37,173 nucleotides of DNA from a virus. The stretch is taken from the IMG/VR virus record IMGVR_UViG_3300030085_002659, positions 24,269 through 61,441 of that record. The stretch is one strand, 5' to 3'. The notes beneath the pieces were generated by a model that had not been told where the DNA came from, did no database searches, and saw nothing but the letters and a program-made list of their open reading frames with translations. Shown in pieces: positions 1 through 8,280 of this stretch (position 1 is the stretch's first letter; each line of letters starts with the position of its first letter). Both the position numbers and the translations under genes were made by a program.

Positions 1-53
1 ATTTTCTGCTGTTTCTGGGCGTTCCTGGATGCAATTTTATTTATATCTTCCAT
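1..53 (-). CDS. Partial hypothetical protein, N-terminus only
   Basis: An ATG at 53 opens a frame that runs off the window edge after 17 codons (starts MEDINKIAS, rich in Gln and Lys). In the same frame a stop lies only seven codons upstream, so 53 is the only ATG. There is no clear Shine-Dalgarno sequence, although GAGG lies just before the ATG. Too little is visible to name a function; it could be a chance frame. Confidence 0.35.
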   Translation of the reverse strand, partial: MEDINKIASRNAQKQQK

Positions 54-195
54 AACCTCATCTATTGCCTTTTATATCGTTTCGAGAGTCACCCCAACCT
101 TTCAACGCCCTCATTCGGCGCTTGTAGAAAACATTTTGGGTTTATCTCAAAATTTTTCTTCGACACACGACATCGTCCCATCTCACAAGGTCGAG
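54..195. other. Non-coding gap with GC-richer patch and ACGA/TCGTGTGTC element
   Basis: No convincing gene lies here. On the minus strand the segment first shows GGGACGATGTCGTGTGTC (162-179), a small ACGA-TG-TCGT palindrome with a TGTGTC tail, also found near 33165. It is followed by an A-rich stretch and then a patch at about 75-125 that is clearly more GC-rich than the surrounding DNA. That patch can form a short hairpin (CGCC / GGCG around a 7-nt loop). It could be a leader, regulatory RNA or operator region for the gene starting at 53. Confidence 0.4.
162..180 (-). promoter_or_regulatory. Copy 1 of ACGA-N-TCGTGTGTC element (possible operator)
   Basis: On the minus strand this reads TGGGACGATGTCGTGTGTC, with an A-rich AAGAAAAATTTT following. 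The second copy at 33165-33183 reads GGGAACGATTCGTGTGTC followed by AAAAAGAAAATTT. Both sit between genes, and both contain a short dyad ACGA(N1-2)TCGT. Two copies in non-coding gaps suggest a protein-binding or processing site, but no binding protein is known to me. Confidence 0.35.
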
Positions 196-384
196 TTAGT
201 TGTCGTTTCTTGATTGTAGCTCATCTAAGATTTCTTCTTCTTTTATATCGAAGTCCATAACAAATGGTTTTTCACATAGGTCAATCATACGCCATTTTAA
301 CTCGTCTTGAGAATCTACGATTGACTGAGATGTTTTACGAACTTTGTTTCCTACTGATTTTAATACTTCTTTAAATGTTTTCAC
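196..384 (-). CDS. Small hypothetical protein (62 aa), GTG start
   Basis: A 62-residue frame beginning at GTG 384, whose first bases overlap the Nudix gene's stop as GTGA. An AAGGAAG purine stretch lies 5-6 bases upstream, a good ribosome-binding site. The N-terminal half is basic (KTFKEVLKSVGNKVRK) and the C-terminal half acidic (DFDIKEEEILDEL). No cysteines, signal peptide or membrane segment. Not a family I recognise. The four-base overlap implies translational coupling to the Nudix gene. Confidence 0.65.
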   Translation of the reverse strand: MKTFKEVLKSVGNKVRKTSQSIVDSQDELKWRMIDLCEKPFVMDFDIKEEEILDELQSRNDN

Positions 385-776
385 TCTACTTCCTTTATGA
401 ATATTTGATAACTTCCTTTTATTATATATAGTACTTTTTTACTTATTGAAGTAAGGTCGTAATCATTTATCTCATTAAAGGTAATCCATCTCACTTTCTG
501 ATGGACATTGAGCTTTGGTTTTCCACTCTCATATTTGATTATATATGGATAAACCATCACACCATCAATCTCTCTTTCGGGTATGTTATAATAGGGAAAT
601 ATCTCTATATCTAACTCCTCTTTCCATTCTCTTTTGATTGCGTCATAATCAGATTCACCTTCCTCGATTTTTCCACCAGGAAGTTCCCATTGGTTGGGAC
701 ATATACTATCTGATTCTAATCTCTGACCTATAAGGACTTTATCCTCGTCCAATAAAGCCCCACAAACTATCTTCAT
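381..776 (-). CDS. Nudix hydrolase, MutT-like
   Basis: This predicted Nudix (nucleoside diphosphate linked to X) pyrophosphohydrolase would hydrolyse a nucleotide such as an oxidised dNTP, releasing NMP and PPi in the cytoplasm. The Nudix box is clear: GGKIEEGE, seven residues, then REWKEELDI (about residues 34-57). It holds the REUxEE metal-binding glutamates; the Gly normally near the end is Asp. An NxWELPGG strand precedes the box, as in MutT. I prefer the ATG at 776 (MKIVCGALL), which starts at the first beta-strand; an in-frame ATG at 791 would add five residues and lengthen the overlap with the upstream gene. Substrate is unknown; nucleotide-pool sanitation or NDP-sugar/NAD cleavage are both possible. 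Confidence 0.88.
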   Translation of the reverse strand: MKIVCGALLDEDKVLIGQRLESDSICPNQWELPGGKIEEGESDYDAIKREWKEELDIEIFPYYNIPEREIDGVMVYPYIIKYESGKPKLNVHQKVRWITFNEINDYDLTSISKKVLYIIKGSYQIFIKEVE

Positions 777-933
777 CTTGTTCCCCATCATCTTGGATTA
801 TACCAAGGTCTTTGTAGTTAATCGGAATGTCGTATTTCTTACACATAAGAATCATCATTTCCGTTGCTTTTATCATTTTCTCTGGATGTCTATTCCAAAG
901 TATTTGATGCATTAATGTTGAGTCAAAACTCAT
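739..933 (-). CDS. Small hypothetical protein (64 aa)
   Basis: The ATG at 933 overlaps the stop of the nuclease gene as ATGA, and the 3' end runs about 38 bases into the Nudix gene. The protein is rich in methionine, with an acidic C-terminus (DDGEQDEDSLWGF). No recognised domain. The long overlap with the next gene is unusual, but the coupling at the start and the lack of alternative genes in the gap support it being real. Confidence 0.6.
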   Translation of the reverse strand: MSFDSTLMHQILWNRHPEKMIKATEMMILMCKKYDIPINYKDLGIIQDDGEQDEDSLWGFIGRG

Positions 934-1550
934 TGTATATTCGGTATCTGAAAGTCAGACCAATCTCTACCCTTTAAATTTACATTATCGAAGTAGAATG
1001 TCCACTCGTGTTCACCTGCCCATATTTGTTTTGTGAATCCACTCGGTATAAGTGCTCCACCTTCTACATATTCGGGTTCATTATCAAAGTGTACTATCAC
1101 ATTCACTTTCACCTCTTCAAATACCTTGGATAAGTCTCGTTCAAATCTTTCGAGTTCTTTCCATGGTCCTCTGTTTAGTGATTCATGTTGGAGTGCACAA
1201 TTCAGATAATTAAATGTTTCTCTGAGTGTTTCTTTGTCAAAACAATTAAATGCTGCTGCGGGTGCCATATGACCTTTGTCATATACATTTGCTTTGTAGT
1301 CATCATTGTCTGAAGTCTTATATCCCTTCGGTTTCCAAAAGTCCATTCCACTTCTACTGATTTCACCCGTTGGACACATTATCTTGTATGTTACTTGAAG
1401 TGGTTGTTCATATTCTTCACTATAAACAACATCATATAGTTCACCATCGTAATTTACAACTTGTGCAGATACACTCAATGTACCTACTAACATAAAGAAG
1501 ATTATGGCGAATACCATAAAGTAATCTATTAAATCGAATTTATTTTTCAT
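930..1550 (-). CDS. Exported DNA/RNA non-specific endonuclease (NUC1 family)
   Basis: This is a Mg-dependent, sequence-nonspecific nuclease of the Serratia nuclease / EndoG (betabetaalpha-metal) family. The core is YDKGHMAPAAAF (about 90-101), equivalent to DRGH, with His94 the predicted general base. It is followed by NYLNCALQHESLNRGPW (114-130), carrying the metal-binding Asn and the LNRGxW signature, then KELE. I use the ATG at 1550, four bases after the preceding stop, giving 206 aa; an upstream in-frame ATG at 1598 would place 16 residues before a classical hydrophobic leader. Residues 10-29 are strongly hydrophobic and end VSAQ, a likely signal peptide. Export suggests action in the periplasm or outside the cell, such as degrading competitor or extracellular DNA. 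Confidence 0.88.
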   Translation of the reverse strand: MKNKFDLIDYFMVFAIIFFMLVGTLSVSAQVVNYDGELYDVVYSEEYEQPLQVTYKIMCPTGEISRSGMDFWKPKGYKTSDNDDYKANVYDKGHMAPAAAFNCFDKETLRETFNYLNCALQHESLNRGPWKELERFERDLSKVFEEVKVNVIVHFDNEPEYVEGGALIPSGFTKQIWAGEHEWTFYFDNVNLKGRDWSDFQIPNIQ

Positions 1551-1554
1551 AATT

Positions 1555-1653
1555 TTAAAATTTACCATGGTTACACTTTCCACTAAGATAGTATTCATTT
1601 GATATCTTAATGCCTAACCATATGTCTTGGAAGAATTTCTTTATTTTTTTCAT
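1555..1653 (-). CDS. Tiny hypothetical ORF (32 aa)
   Basis: Read directly from the minus strand: ATG at 1653 overlaps the preceding stop (ATGA) and TAA lies at 1555-1557, four bases before the nuclease start. The product is basic at the N-terminus (MKKIKKFFQDIWLGIKI) with one Cys and one His near the end (KCNHGKF). The tight fit between neighbours supports translation, but its length makes it uncertain. No family recognised. Confidence 0.45.
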   Translation of the reverse strand: MKKIKKFFQDIWLGIKISNEYYLSGKCNHGKF

Positions 1654-1811
1654 TTTCTTGCCAATACCTTATACTTAAGTGGTGGTCTGTTTCTCTGATA
1701 TTGTTCCATGGTCCACCTAAGTCTGTCTGTTTTTACCATGAAAATATTGTCCTCACCCTGCTCTGGGTCAATGTACTTGATTTGTATCTTGTAAGTTTTA
1801 AATTTAGCCAT
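1650..1811 (-). CDS. Small basic hypothetical protein (53 aa)
   Basis: Read directly from the minus strand: ATG at 1811 overlaps the stop of the cytidylyltransferase gene by eight bases (ATGGCTAA), and TGA at 1650-1652 overlaps the next ATG. It begins MAKFKTYKIQIKYIDPEQG and has many Lys/Arg near the C-terminus (RNRPPLKYKVLARK). No membrane segment or cysteines. Coding potential is good for its size, but no family is recognised. Confidence 0.6.
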   Translation of the reverse strand: MAKFKTYKIQIKYIDPEQGEDNIFMVKTDRLRWTMEQYQRNRPPLKYKVLARK

Positions 1812-2280
1812 CCATTTCTAATTTTCGTTCAAAATAATCTGCAGAATCTTTTATCTCTGGATTCTGTCTTATTGTTTGCATAGCAATCATATCTTTCATC
1901 TTAGTTGTTGACCAACCATGTGCTCTTGTTGTATAAACAACTTTTGGTGGTAAGTCATCACCTGTGAAAGGTTTTCCAATGTAATCCTCACCTAAGATTC
2001 TTACATCGGGTTTGAAAAACTTAATCAAATCGTAAAGTTCTTCTTCTGTCTGATATACATATACTTCATCGATATATTGGATTGCCATCAATGTACGATA
2101 TCTTTCGTATAATGGTATAACAGGTTTATATTTAGATTTTCTGTGTAGACTTGGGTCTCTCTGAAGAAATACTATAAAGTGGTCACAATGTCTCTTTGCC
2201 TCTTGGAATGTGTAAATATACCCAGGATGAATCAAATCAAAGTTTCCTGCAGTAAATCCAACTATTTTATTTTTTTTCAC
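1804..2280 (-). CDS. Cytidylyltransferase-like nucleotidyltransferase (TagD-type)
   Basis: This is a Rossmann nucleotidyltransferase resembling glycerol-3-phosphate cytidylyltransferase (TagD) and related CTP/ATP enzymes that activate alcohol phosphates. Visible motifs are GNFDLIHPGY (12-21) in place of GTFDxxHxGH, and WSTTKMKD (123-130), matching the ISTTxIK signature. The second catalytic His of HxGH is Tyr21, which may impair or alter catalysis; His18 is kept. Length (158 aa) is close to the family norm. It follows the J-domain gene with a 14-base overlap. It may activate an alditol phosphate or a sugar-1-phosphate-like substrate for the glycan genes, but the Tyr substitution leaves room for a non-catalytic role. 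Confidence 0.8.
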   Translation of the reverse strand: MKKNKIVGFTAGNFDLIHPGYIYTFQEAKRHCDHFIVFLQRDPSLHRKSKYKPVIPLYERYRTLMAIQYIDEVYVYQTEEELYDLIKFFKPDVRILGEDYIGKPFTGDDLPPKVVYTTRAHGWSTTKMKDMIAMQTIRQNPEIKDSADYFERKLEMDG

Positions 2281-2925
2281 TTTTACCTTTTAATAATTTC
2301 TTTGTCTGTTTCCTTAAATCAGGCGGAAGGTCCACATTTCTAATTTTTAATTTGGTCTCTTCCTCAACTCGTTGTACACAAAATTGTCTTTGACTTTTGT
2401 TTCCTCTACCCCATAACCAACCGATTGTATCTTTGATTCTGTTGATTTCATTTTCGAGTTCTCTTAAGTTTCTGGTCAACAAGATTTCATCATTCTTATC
2501 CATATTATAGTCAACCTCATATTCTGCTGCTAACTCTAACATTTTTCCCAAATCTTGTTTTTCATATGCCTCTTTAACCGATTGAAACTCTTGATGTTCC
2601 CCACCTAATTTATCTGGATGGGTCTTAGCCGCGAGTCTCTTATATAGATTCTTGACCTTTTTCGGAGCGTCCCTAAGTAGTTCTCTCTGTTCGTCAAGTT
2701 TCCGTTGTTGTTTTTCTCTCTCTTTCTTTGCATTCTCAAAGTGTGTTGCTGGGTTTTCGAATTCTTTCTGATTCTTTGTATTTTCTATCTTTGCTGCTTT
2801 TTTATAGTATTTATCAAAATATTTGTCAAAATCAGTTGTGTATTTTTCAAAGTCGTCTCTTACATCTTCCAACTCTAATTTCAAATACTCATACTTTAAC
2901 TTTAATATCTTGAGTTTTCTATCCA

Positions 2926-2926
<1 letters not shown>
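2267..2926 (-). CDS. J-domain (DnaJ-like) protein
   Basis: J-domain proteins stimulate the ATPase of Hsp70 (DnaK). The core here is KNLYKRLAAKTHPDKLGGE (92-110), with the diagnostic HPD at 103-105, followed by a helix (EFQSVKEAYEKQD). Unlike DnaJ, the J domain is central: the first ~90 residues are highly charged and predicted coiled-coil, and no zinc-finger or Gly/Phe region is present. The start is GTG at 2926, sharing one base with the GroEL stop (TAGTG), so the two genes are translationally coupled. Coupling to groEL suggests joint action in folding a phage protein. It probably recruits host DnaK, since no Hsp70 is in the window. Confidence 0.8.
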
Positions 2927-4527
<1,601 letters not shown>

Positions 4528-5136
4528 TTATTTACCTTTTTTTTGTTTTTCTCTTGCTTGTTTAATTTGTTCTGCTCTCCATTGAGGTTGTTTTCCACGA
4601 ATGTTTCCACGGAGATTATGGAAACAATTGTAACACAAGAATCTGATATTGTCCCTTTTGTGATTGGTCCAATCATCATCCATGTGGTCAAGAATCAAAG
4701 GTATAGTTCCATCTGTAACCCTTTTTTCATTGTAACCACAATTGTGACATTCATGCGGAAAATTTAATTCTTCTTTATGTGAATTGTTAATTAATCGTTT
4801 CTTTAGTAAAAAAACAGGATATTTAGGATGTTTACCATCTAATATATCATTCAATGCGTATTTACCTTGAGTTACATTATATGGTTTCTTTACACCCTTA
4901 CCTCTTTGATTCTTATGTAAGTCCCAAAGATTTTTACCTGATTCTTCGTCTTTATATAATTTAGAATATTTTTGATATGTAGTCAACGACACATTTAAGA
5001 ATCTTGCTGCGCCTGAGTTTGACTTTGAGTTCTTCATCGCATACCGAATCTGACTCTCTGTTAGGTTCAAGGGAGTTCGTCCCTTTCCTAAAACATAACC
5101 ATTCGGTAATTTAAAACCCTTTTTCATATCTTTCAT
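4528..5136 (-). CDS. HNH endonuclease with helix-turn-helix-like N-terminus
   Basis: A 202-aa predicted HNH nuclease. Two zinc-binding Cys pairs (C130/C133 in CHNCGY; C168/C171 in CYNCF) flank the catalytic strand LILDHMDDDW (147-156, His151), followed by N163. Residues 24-60 (LTESQIRYAMKNSKSNSGAA and after) look like a helix-turn-helix of the kind used by homing endonucleases to find a DNA site. It starts just after an AT-rich gap and ends three bases before groEL, so it interrupts an otherwise GroES-GroEL arrangement. It may be a free-standing homing endonuclease or a nuclease used in host or competitor DNA cleavage. Confidence 0.85.
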   Translation of the reverse strand: MKDMKKGFKLPNGYVLGKGRTPLNLTESQIRYAMKNSKSNSGAARFLNVSLTTYQKYSKLYKDEESGKNLWDLHKNQRGKGVKKPYNVTQGKYALNDILDGKHPKYPVFLLKKRLINNSHKEELNFPHECHNCGYNEKRVTDGTIPLILDHMDDDWTNHKRDNIRFLCYNCFHNLRGNIRGKQPQWRAEQIKQAREKQKKGK

Positions 5137-5153
5137 TTATATATAAATATGGT

Positions 5154-5366
5154 CTACCCATATTTTTGTACTATACTTTCCAAAAATTGGAATTCTTTGT
5201 AACTTAAGGTCATCCTCTTTTTCTCTATCTTCTGCCTTAAATCATACAATTTCTTTTTATCTTTATATTGGAAAATACCTTTTATATGTTTTGGATTAGA
5301 ATATAGAATTTCTTCTGCACTCCTCACATAACTAAAGTGTCGCCAAAGTTCTTTTTCTATTATCAT
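5154..5366 (-). CDS. Hypothetical protein (70 aa)
   Basis: The preferred start is the ATG at 5366, overlapping the previous stop as ATGA; an in-frame ATG at 5372 would add two residues. It is a charged, helical-looking protein (IEKELWRHFSYVRSAEEILY, then KKKLYDLRQKIEKKRMTLSY) with no membrane segment. No family recognised. It is co-transcribed between the membrane protein and the HNH gene. Confidence 0.7.
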   Translation of the reverse strand: MIIEKELWRHFSYVRSAEEILYSNPKHIKGIFQYKDKKKLYDLRQKIEKKRMTLSYKEFQFLESIVQKYG

Positions 5367-5707
5367 TTCCATAATACCTGAACACCTAATAATAGAGTAG
5401 CTAATACTAATGATACTGCGACCTTTGGAGTGATTCCTTCATTGAAGAACTTTGCAACCATGACTGCGTACACAACCATACCCACACCAAATCCTAAGAA
5501 TCTTGCAGGCCATAACAATCCATCAAAACCTTCTACTGCGTATTTAGTTCCCCATATATAAAAGTATGATATTGGTATACCAAATAATGCCAGTAGAAAA
5601 GTATTCTCTTTAAACCATTCCCACTTGAATTGTCCATTTAGTTGAAAGAACACTGCGATGTGTCCTACCAAAAACCAAAATAAACCCAACAACACATACC
5701 TATTCAT
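5363..5707 (-). CDS. Four-helix integral membrane protein
   Basis: 114 residues with about four hydrophobic segments: VLLGLFWFLVGHIAVFF (5-21), FLLALFGIPISYFYIWG (37-53), LGFGVGMVVYAVMVAKFF (71-88) and VAVSLVLATLLLGVQVLW (96-113). It sits directly after GroES (TAATG junction) and before a small gene. No enzymatic motif. It could be an inner-membrane effector or holin-like protein, but no lysis gene is adjacent. Function unknown. Confidence 0.75.
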   Translation of the reverse strand: MNRYVLLGLFWFLVGHIAVFFQLNGQFKWEWFKENTFLLALFGIPISYFYIWGTKYAVEGFDGLLWPARFLGFGVGMVVYAVMVAKFFNEGITPKVAVSLVLATLLLGVQVLWK

Positions 5708-6021
5708 TATCCGTTGATTTTCATTAGTATTTCTTGCTCTCTGTATAGATTTACTTTTTCACCATCTAACTTAAGTTGGATTCCTGTATTAGGTACAATT
5801 ACCATATCACCAACTTTTAATTTCATAGGTATTTCTGTACCTGTTGAGGTAAATATACCACTACCAACTGCGAGTACTTCACCTTTCATCTGTTCTTTGT
5901 TAGATTCAGGTTTGTATAACCCACCTTTGGTCTTTTCCTCTTCTTTGATTACTTTGACTAAAACATAGTCATTTAGTGGTTCATACGATTGCCACCACTT
6001 CTTTTTTGCAGTCTTTGCCAT
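5707..6021 (-). CDS. groES: GroES-like co-chaperonin
   Basis: A 104-aa GroES-family lid protein. Family features are EPLNDYVLVKV (14-24; compare RPLHDRVIVK), KTKGGLYKP leading into the mobile loop, GEVLAVGSG (48-56), LKVGDMVIVP (68-77) and EQEILMKI at the C-terminus. It has an N-terminal basic extension (MAKTAKKKWWQSY). Together with the phage GroEL it would form a dedicated folding chamber. A possible Bacteroidota-type promoter lies just upstream (6042-6072). It is separated from groEL by a membrane protein, a small gene and an HNH gene. Confidence 0.92.
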   Translation of the reverse strand: MAKTAKKKWWQSYEPLNDYVLVKVIKEEEKTKGGLYKPESNKEQMKGEVLAVGSGIFTSTGTEIPMKLKVGDMVIVPNTGIQLKLDGEKVNLYREQEILMKING

Positions 6022-6041
6022 AACTTCTTTCTAATTTGTTT

Positions 6042-6072
6042 ACAATATACAACTTTTTTTTGATATATACAA
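6042..6072 (-). promoter_or_regulatory. Candidate promoter upstream of groES
   Basis: On the minus strand CTTG is followed 20 bases later by TATATTGT, fitting TTG-N20-TAnnTTTG with two mismatches in the last bases. The spacing equals that of the three related promoters at 6.9-9.5 kb and the one at 14.4 kb. It is about 20 bases before the groES ATG, so the leader would be very short. Confidence 0.45.
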
Positions 6073-6075
6073 GTA

Positions 6076-6354
6076 TTATTCTTGATTTCTTTTTAGTATC
6101 TCAATCACTTGTCTTAAATCTTCTGAATCACGGAATACTATTGCATTGTCCGTAATTGTTACTTCCAACTCATTATCCCACTCATCAGTAGTATTTGATT
6201 GGAATTCAATCTCATCGATTAATAATGAATAAAATGCTGGTGGTTCGAACTCTTCAAATACACCATCCATGTTCACAACACTATATTCGTTATTAACTGA
6301 TGTCTCTTCTCTATCGAAACCTAATTCGATGAGGTCTTGTTCAGTTATCATCAT
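6076..6354 (-). CDS. Acidic hypothetical protein (92 aa)
   Basis: Starts at a TAATG junction with the preceding gene. Very acidic, with a short hydrophobic core and a C-terminal helix (SEDLRQVIEILKRNQE). The middle has beta-like segments (ELEVTITDNAIVFRD). Nothing recognisable; a small cytoplasmic protein, possibly an anti-host factor. Confidence 0.7.
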   Translation of the reverse strand: MMITEQDLIELGFDREETSVNNEYSVVNMDGVFEEFEPPAFYSLLIDEIEFQSNTTDEWDNELEVTITDNAIVFRDSEDLRQVIEILKRNQE

Positions 6355-6566
6355 TATATTTTCCCCGCGTCTAACTTATCAGTATTATTAATATCTTCAA
6401 TTAATGACTCAATTTTTTCCTTGGTTAAATCTATGAAACCATCTTCTAACAAACCATATACTTCCCAAAGATTGTCTACAACTAATCTTTTTGAACATAA
6501 AGGACTTTTTGCTTTGATTTCTTTTCCTTCAATTAACCAATCTTTTACATCGTCTCTTAAACTCAT
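6354..6566 (-). CDS. Hypothetical protein (70 aa)
   Basis: A small soluble protein with two predicted helices (MSLRDDVKDWLIEGKEIKAK and FIDLTKEKIESLIEDIN). It follows the HAD gene by ten bases and shares one base with the next gene. No recognised family. Confidence 0.7.
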   Translation of the reverse strand: MSLRDDVKDWLIEGKEIKAKSPLCSKRLVVDNLWEVYGLLEDGFIDLTKEKIESLIEDINNTDKLDAGKI

Positions 6567-6576
6567 GTTACCATAA

Positions 6577-6927
6577 TTATACCGTTACACTATCAAACCC
6601 ACCATTCTTGTCAACAATAATTCCTTTTGCTCTGACTTGAGAAGGATTTTTATCACTTTTATTGTTGATTAAGATTCTCTCAGCTCTACCGATTCCCATC
6701 ACTAACTGATGGAATGGTATTCCTAAGATATCCATTTCTTGAATTGTATCGTCTCTCAAAGACTCAGGTCTTGCGGTAGTCAATACAATATGGTGTCCAC
6801 TTTTGAACCATGAAACCATCTTGTCAACTACACCAGGCAATGCCTTAGATTTGAAAGGGTCAATATCATCGAAAGGTACTTGGTAAACCAAAGTCCCATC
6901 GATATCGCTAAAAATTGTTTTACTCAT
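6577..6927 (-). CDS. Small HAD-family phosphatase
   Basis: HAD (haloacid dehalogenase) fold hydrolase, 116 aa. Motif I is IFSDIDGTLVYQ (5-16; nucleophile Asp8, acid/base Asp10), motif II is VLTTARPE (48-55, Thr50). A following basic segment with RAERILINNK replaces the usual Lys motif III, and a clear motif IV DD pair is not seen, so activity is uncertain. It resembles phosphatases in polysaccharide gene clusters and may dephosphorylate a sugar or nucleotide. Promoter P1 (6933-7009) lies immediately upstream and the leader ends GAGAAAATATG. Confidence 0.78.
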   Translation of the reverse strand: MSKTIFSDIDGTLVYQVPFDDIDPFKSKALPGVVDKMVSWFKSGHHIVLTTARPESLRDDTIQEMDILGIPFHQLVMGIGRAERILINNKSDKNPSQVRAKGIIVDKNGGFDSVTV

Positions 6928-6932
6928 ATTTT

Positions 6933-7009
6933 CTCATTTTTACAGTACTAAAGTACAAAATTTATTTATAATTTCCAAACTTTTAATGTTAAATAATTGT
7001 TAAATTTTA
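6933..7009 (-). promoter_or_regulatory. Early-type promoter P1 with tandem TTTAACA repeats
   Basis: One of three aligned 77-base intergenic copies (also 8739-8815 and 9453-9529). On the minus strand it begins at the stop of the upstream gene, carries two TTTAACA heptamers 11 bases apart, then TTTGG (-33-like), 19 bases, TACTTTAG (-7-like, TAnnTTTG type), and ends TGTAAAAATGAG. The three copies align without gaps. Spacing and motifs match Bacteroidota housekeeping promoters, and the paired repeats could be an upstream element or an operator. Confidence 0.7.
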
Positions 7010-7648
7010 CCAGTTTTCTCTTCTTTTTTGTTCGTCATCCCACACCCAACTCATCAATCTTGTTTCTTCTACATCATGCAGAACGATTGTTTTATCTGTA
7101 ATTTTACTATCGTAGAAATATTCATATCCAAAACAAGCAACATCACCTTCTATTTCTTGAATAATTCTATCAGAAAACATCTTACAACCATTTGCCCAAT
7201 TTATATCGTGATAAGTGTCCATTAATTGATAAATCATTCTTGCGCCAGGCGTTGAACCATATACAGTACAATCGAATAGTGTATTGTTTGCTTGAGTTGG
7301 TTTCAAACCTGTAAAGAATGTTATATTTTCTGAAAGTTGATTTAGAACAATATCAAATGATTGAACTGGCTTACAATCTGCATCACAATATATTCCACCA
7401 TAGTCTCTAAGTAATAGTAATCTAATTCTATCACATATAAATGCCCATCGATATACATCCGGCTTTTTGAGATAATTTATTAAGTATGGGTCATCTTTGT
7501 ACATTTCAAATACCTCATTACCCCAAACTTTACAATCATAATCAAGATTTACTACTGCCATGTCATCAGTAAACTTTTTGATATAATCAGGTATGGGTTT
7601 TTCACCAATCCATAGTTGGTGTATTATTTTAGGTATTTTTGTTTTCAT
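7007..7648 (-). CDS. Glycosyltransferase with DXD motif (GT32-like)
   Basis: Transfers a sugar from a nucleotide donor, probably onto a glycan or protein acceptor. It starts IPKIIHQLWIGEKPIP (5-20), a hallmark of the Gly_transf_sug/GT32 group, and has RIRLLLLRDYGGIYCDADCKP (75-94, one residue longer than written here if Arg74 is counted from the helix), with the metal-binding DAD at 89-91. At 213 aa it is compact but complete through the core. It lies away from the main glycan cassette and its stop is inside promoter P1. It overlaps the SWIM gene by four bases. Confidence 0.85.
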   Translation of the reverse strand: MKTKIPKIIHQLWIGEKPIPDYIKKFTDDMAVVNLDYDCKVWGNEVFEMYKDDPYLINYLKKPDVYRWAFICDRIRLLLLRDYGGIYCDADCKPVQSFDIVLNQLSENITFFTGLKPTQANNTLFDCTVYGSTPGARMIYQLMDTYHDINWANGCKMFSDRIIQEIEGDVACFGYEYFYDSKITDKTIVLHDVEETRLMSWVWDDEQKRRENW

Positions 7649-7833
7649 ATACTTAAGTGTCCTAATTTTTCGTGTAACCTCTTCATGTGTTTACATGGTG
7701 AATAGGGTCTAAACTCTCTTGCTTTACATTCACAATCTGATATGTGGTAATCGATAACAGTTACATTGTAATAAGACAATTTACCTGTCTTCTTGTTACG
7801 ACTACCCATTTCTCTATACTGCCACTTCCTCAT
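7645..7833 (-). CDS. SWIM zinc-finger protein (62 aa)
   Basis: The CxCx(10)CxH pattern CECKAREFRPYSPCKH (34-49) is a SWIM zinc finger, a module that binds DNA or proteins and is seen in transposases, helicases and small phage proteins. The rest is a short basic lead. It overlaps the previous gene by 20 bases; an alternative in-frame ATG at 7809 would give a non-overlapping 54-aa product. A regulator or nucleic-acid-binding accessory is likely. Confidence 0.75.
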   Translation of the reverse strand: MRKWQYREMGSRNKKTGKLSYYNVTVIDYHISDCECKAREFRPYSPCKHMKRLHEKLGHLSI

Positions 7834-8101
7834 CGTCTATTTTTTTCATTAGTAAATCATACGACAATTCAGTTGGTTCTTGAAATAGAACCTCATGGTC
7901 ACGATACTCAAACTTTTCCAAGTCATTGGATTGTTCCTTAACTATCTCAGTTAGTTTACCTTCCAAGTCATCGGTATACATTACAACATCCGTTGCGACT
8001 TCCATTGTGAACTGATGTCCACCTTTCGGTTTCCAATGAGTTCGTCCCTCATGGAATCCATAATTCTCATAATACTGAGTATCAATTACAATCTTTGCCA
8101 T
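7814..8101 (-). CDS. Conserved-looking phage hypothetical protein (95 aa)
   Basis: Begins MAKIVIDTQYYENYGFHEG, with a WKPKGGHQF segment soon after; this resembles small phage proteins of unknown function. The C-terminal half is acidic. The leader TTAAGAAATATG matches that of neighbouring genes. Cytoplasmic, no cysteines. Function unknown. Confidence 0.75.
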   Translation of the reverse strand: MAKIVIDTQYYENYGFHEGRTHWKPKGGHQFTMEVATDVVMYTDDLEGKLTEIVKEQSNDLEKFEYRDHEVLFQEPTELSYDLLMKKIDDEEVAV

Positions 8102-8113
8102 ATTTCTTAATTT

Positions 8114-8269
8114 TTAATGAACAATAAAATCTGTTAACTCTTCACCGATACCAACTCCGTTTTTAGTTATCTCATAACTGGGGTCCATACCTGAACTAAT
8201 TACTGAATCAACTAGCTCTTGAATCGTATCAAAACTTTTATCATAATAACTACAATCTAAACTATACAT
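8114..8269 (-). CDS. Small hypothetical protein (51 aa)
   Basis: I place the start at ATG 8269 (MYSLDCSYYDKSFDTIQELV) because it is preceded by ATAAAAAATATG, the leader shared by neighbours, and because this avoids overlapping the small membrane gene at 8281-8421. In-frame ATGs at 8287 and 8302 are alternatives. Acidic C-terminus. No family recognised. Confidence 0.6.
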   Translation of the reverse strand: MYSLDCSYYDKSFDTIQELVDSVISSGMDPSYEITKNGVGIGEELTDFIVH

Positions 8270-8280
8270 ATTTTTTATTT

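Noticed and set aside
54-195. tRNA or tmRNA in the first gap
   Set aside because: No T-arm sequence such as GGTTCGA and no acceptor-type pairing could be found by eye.
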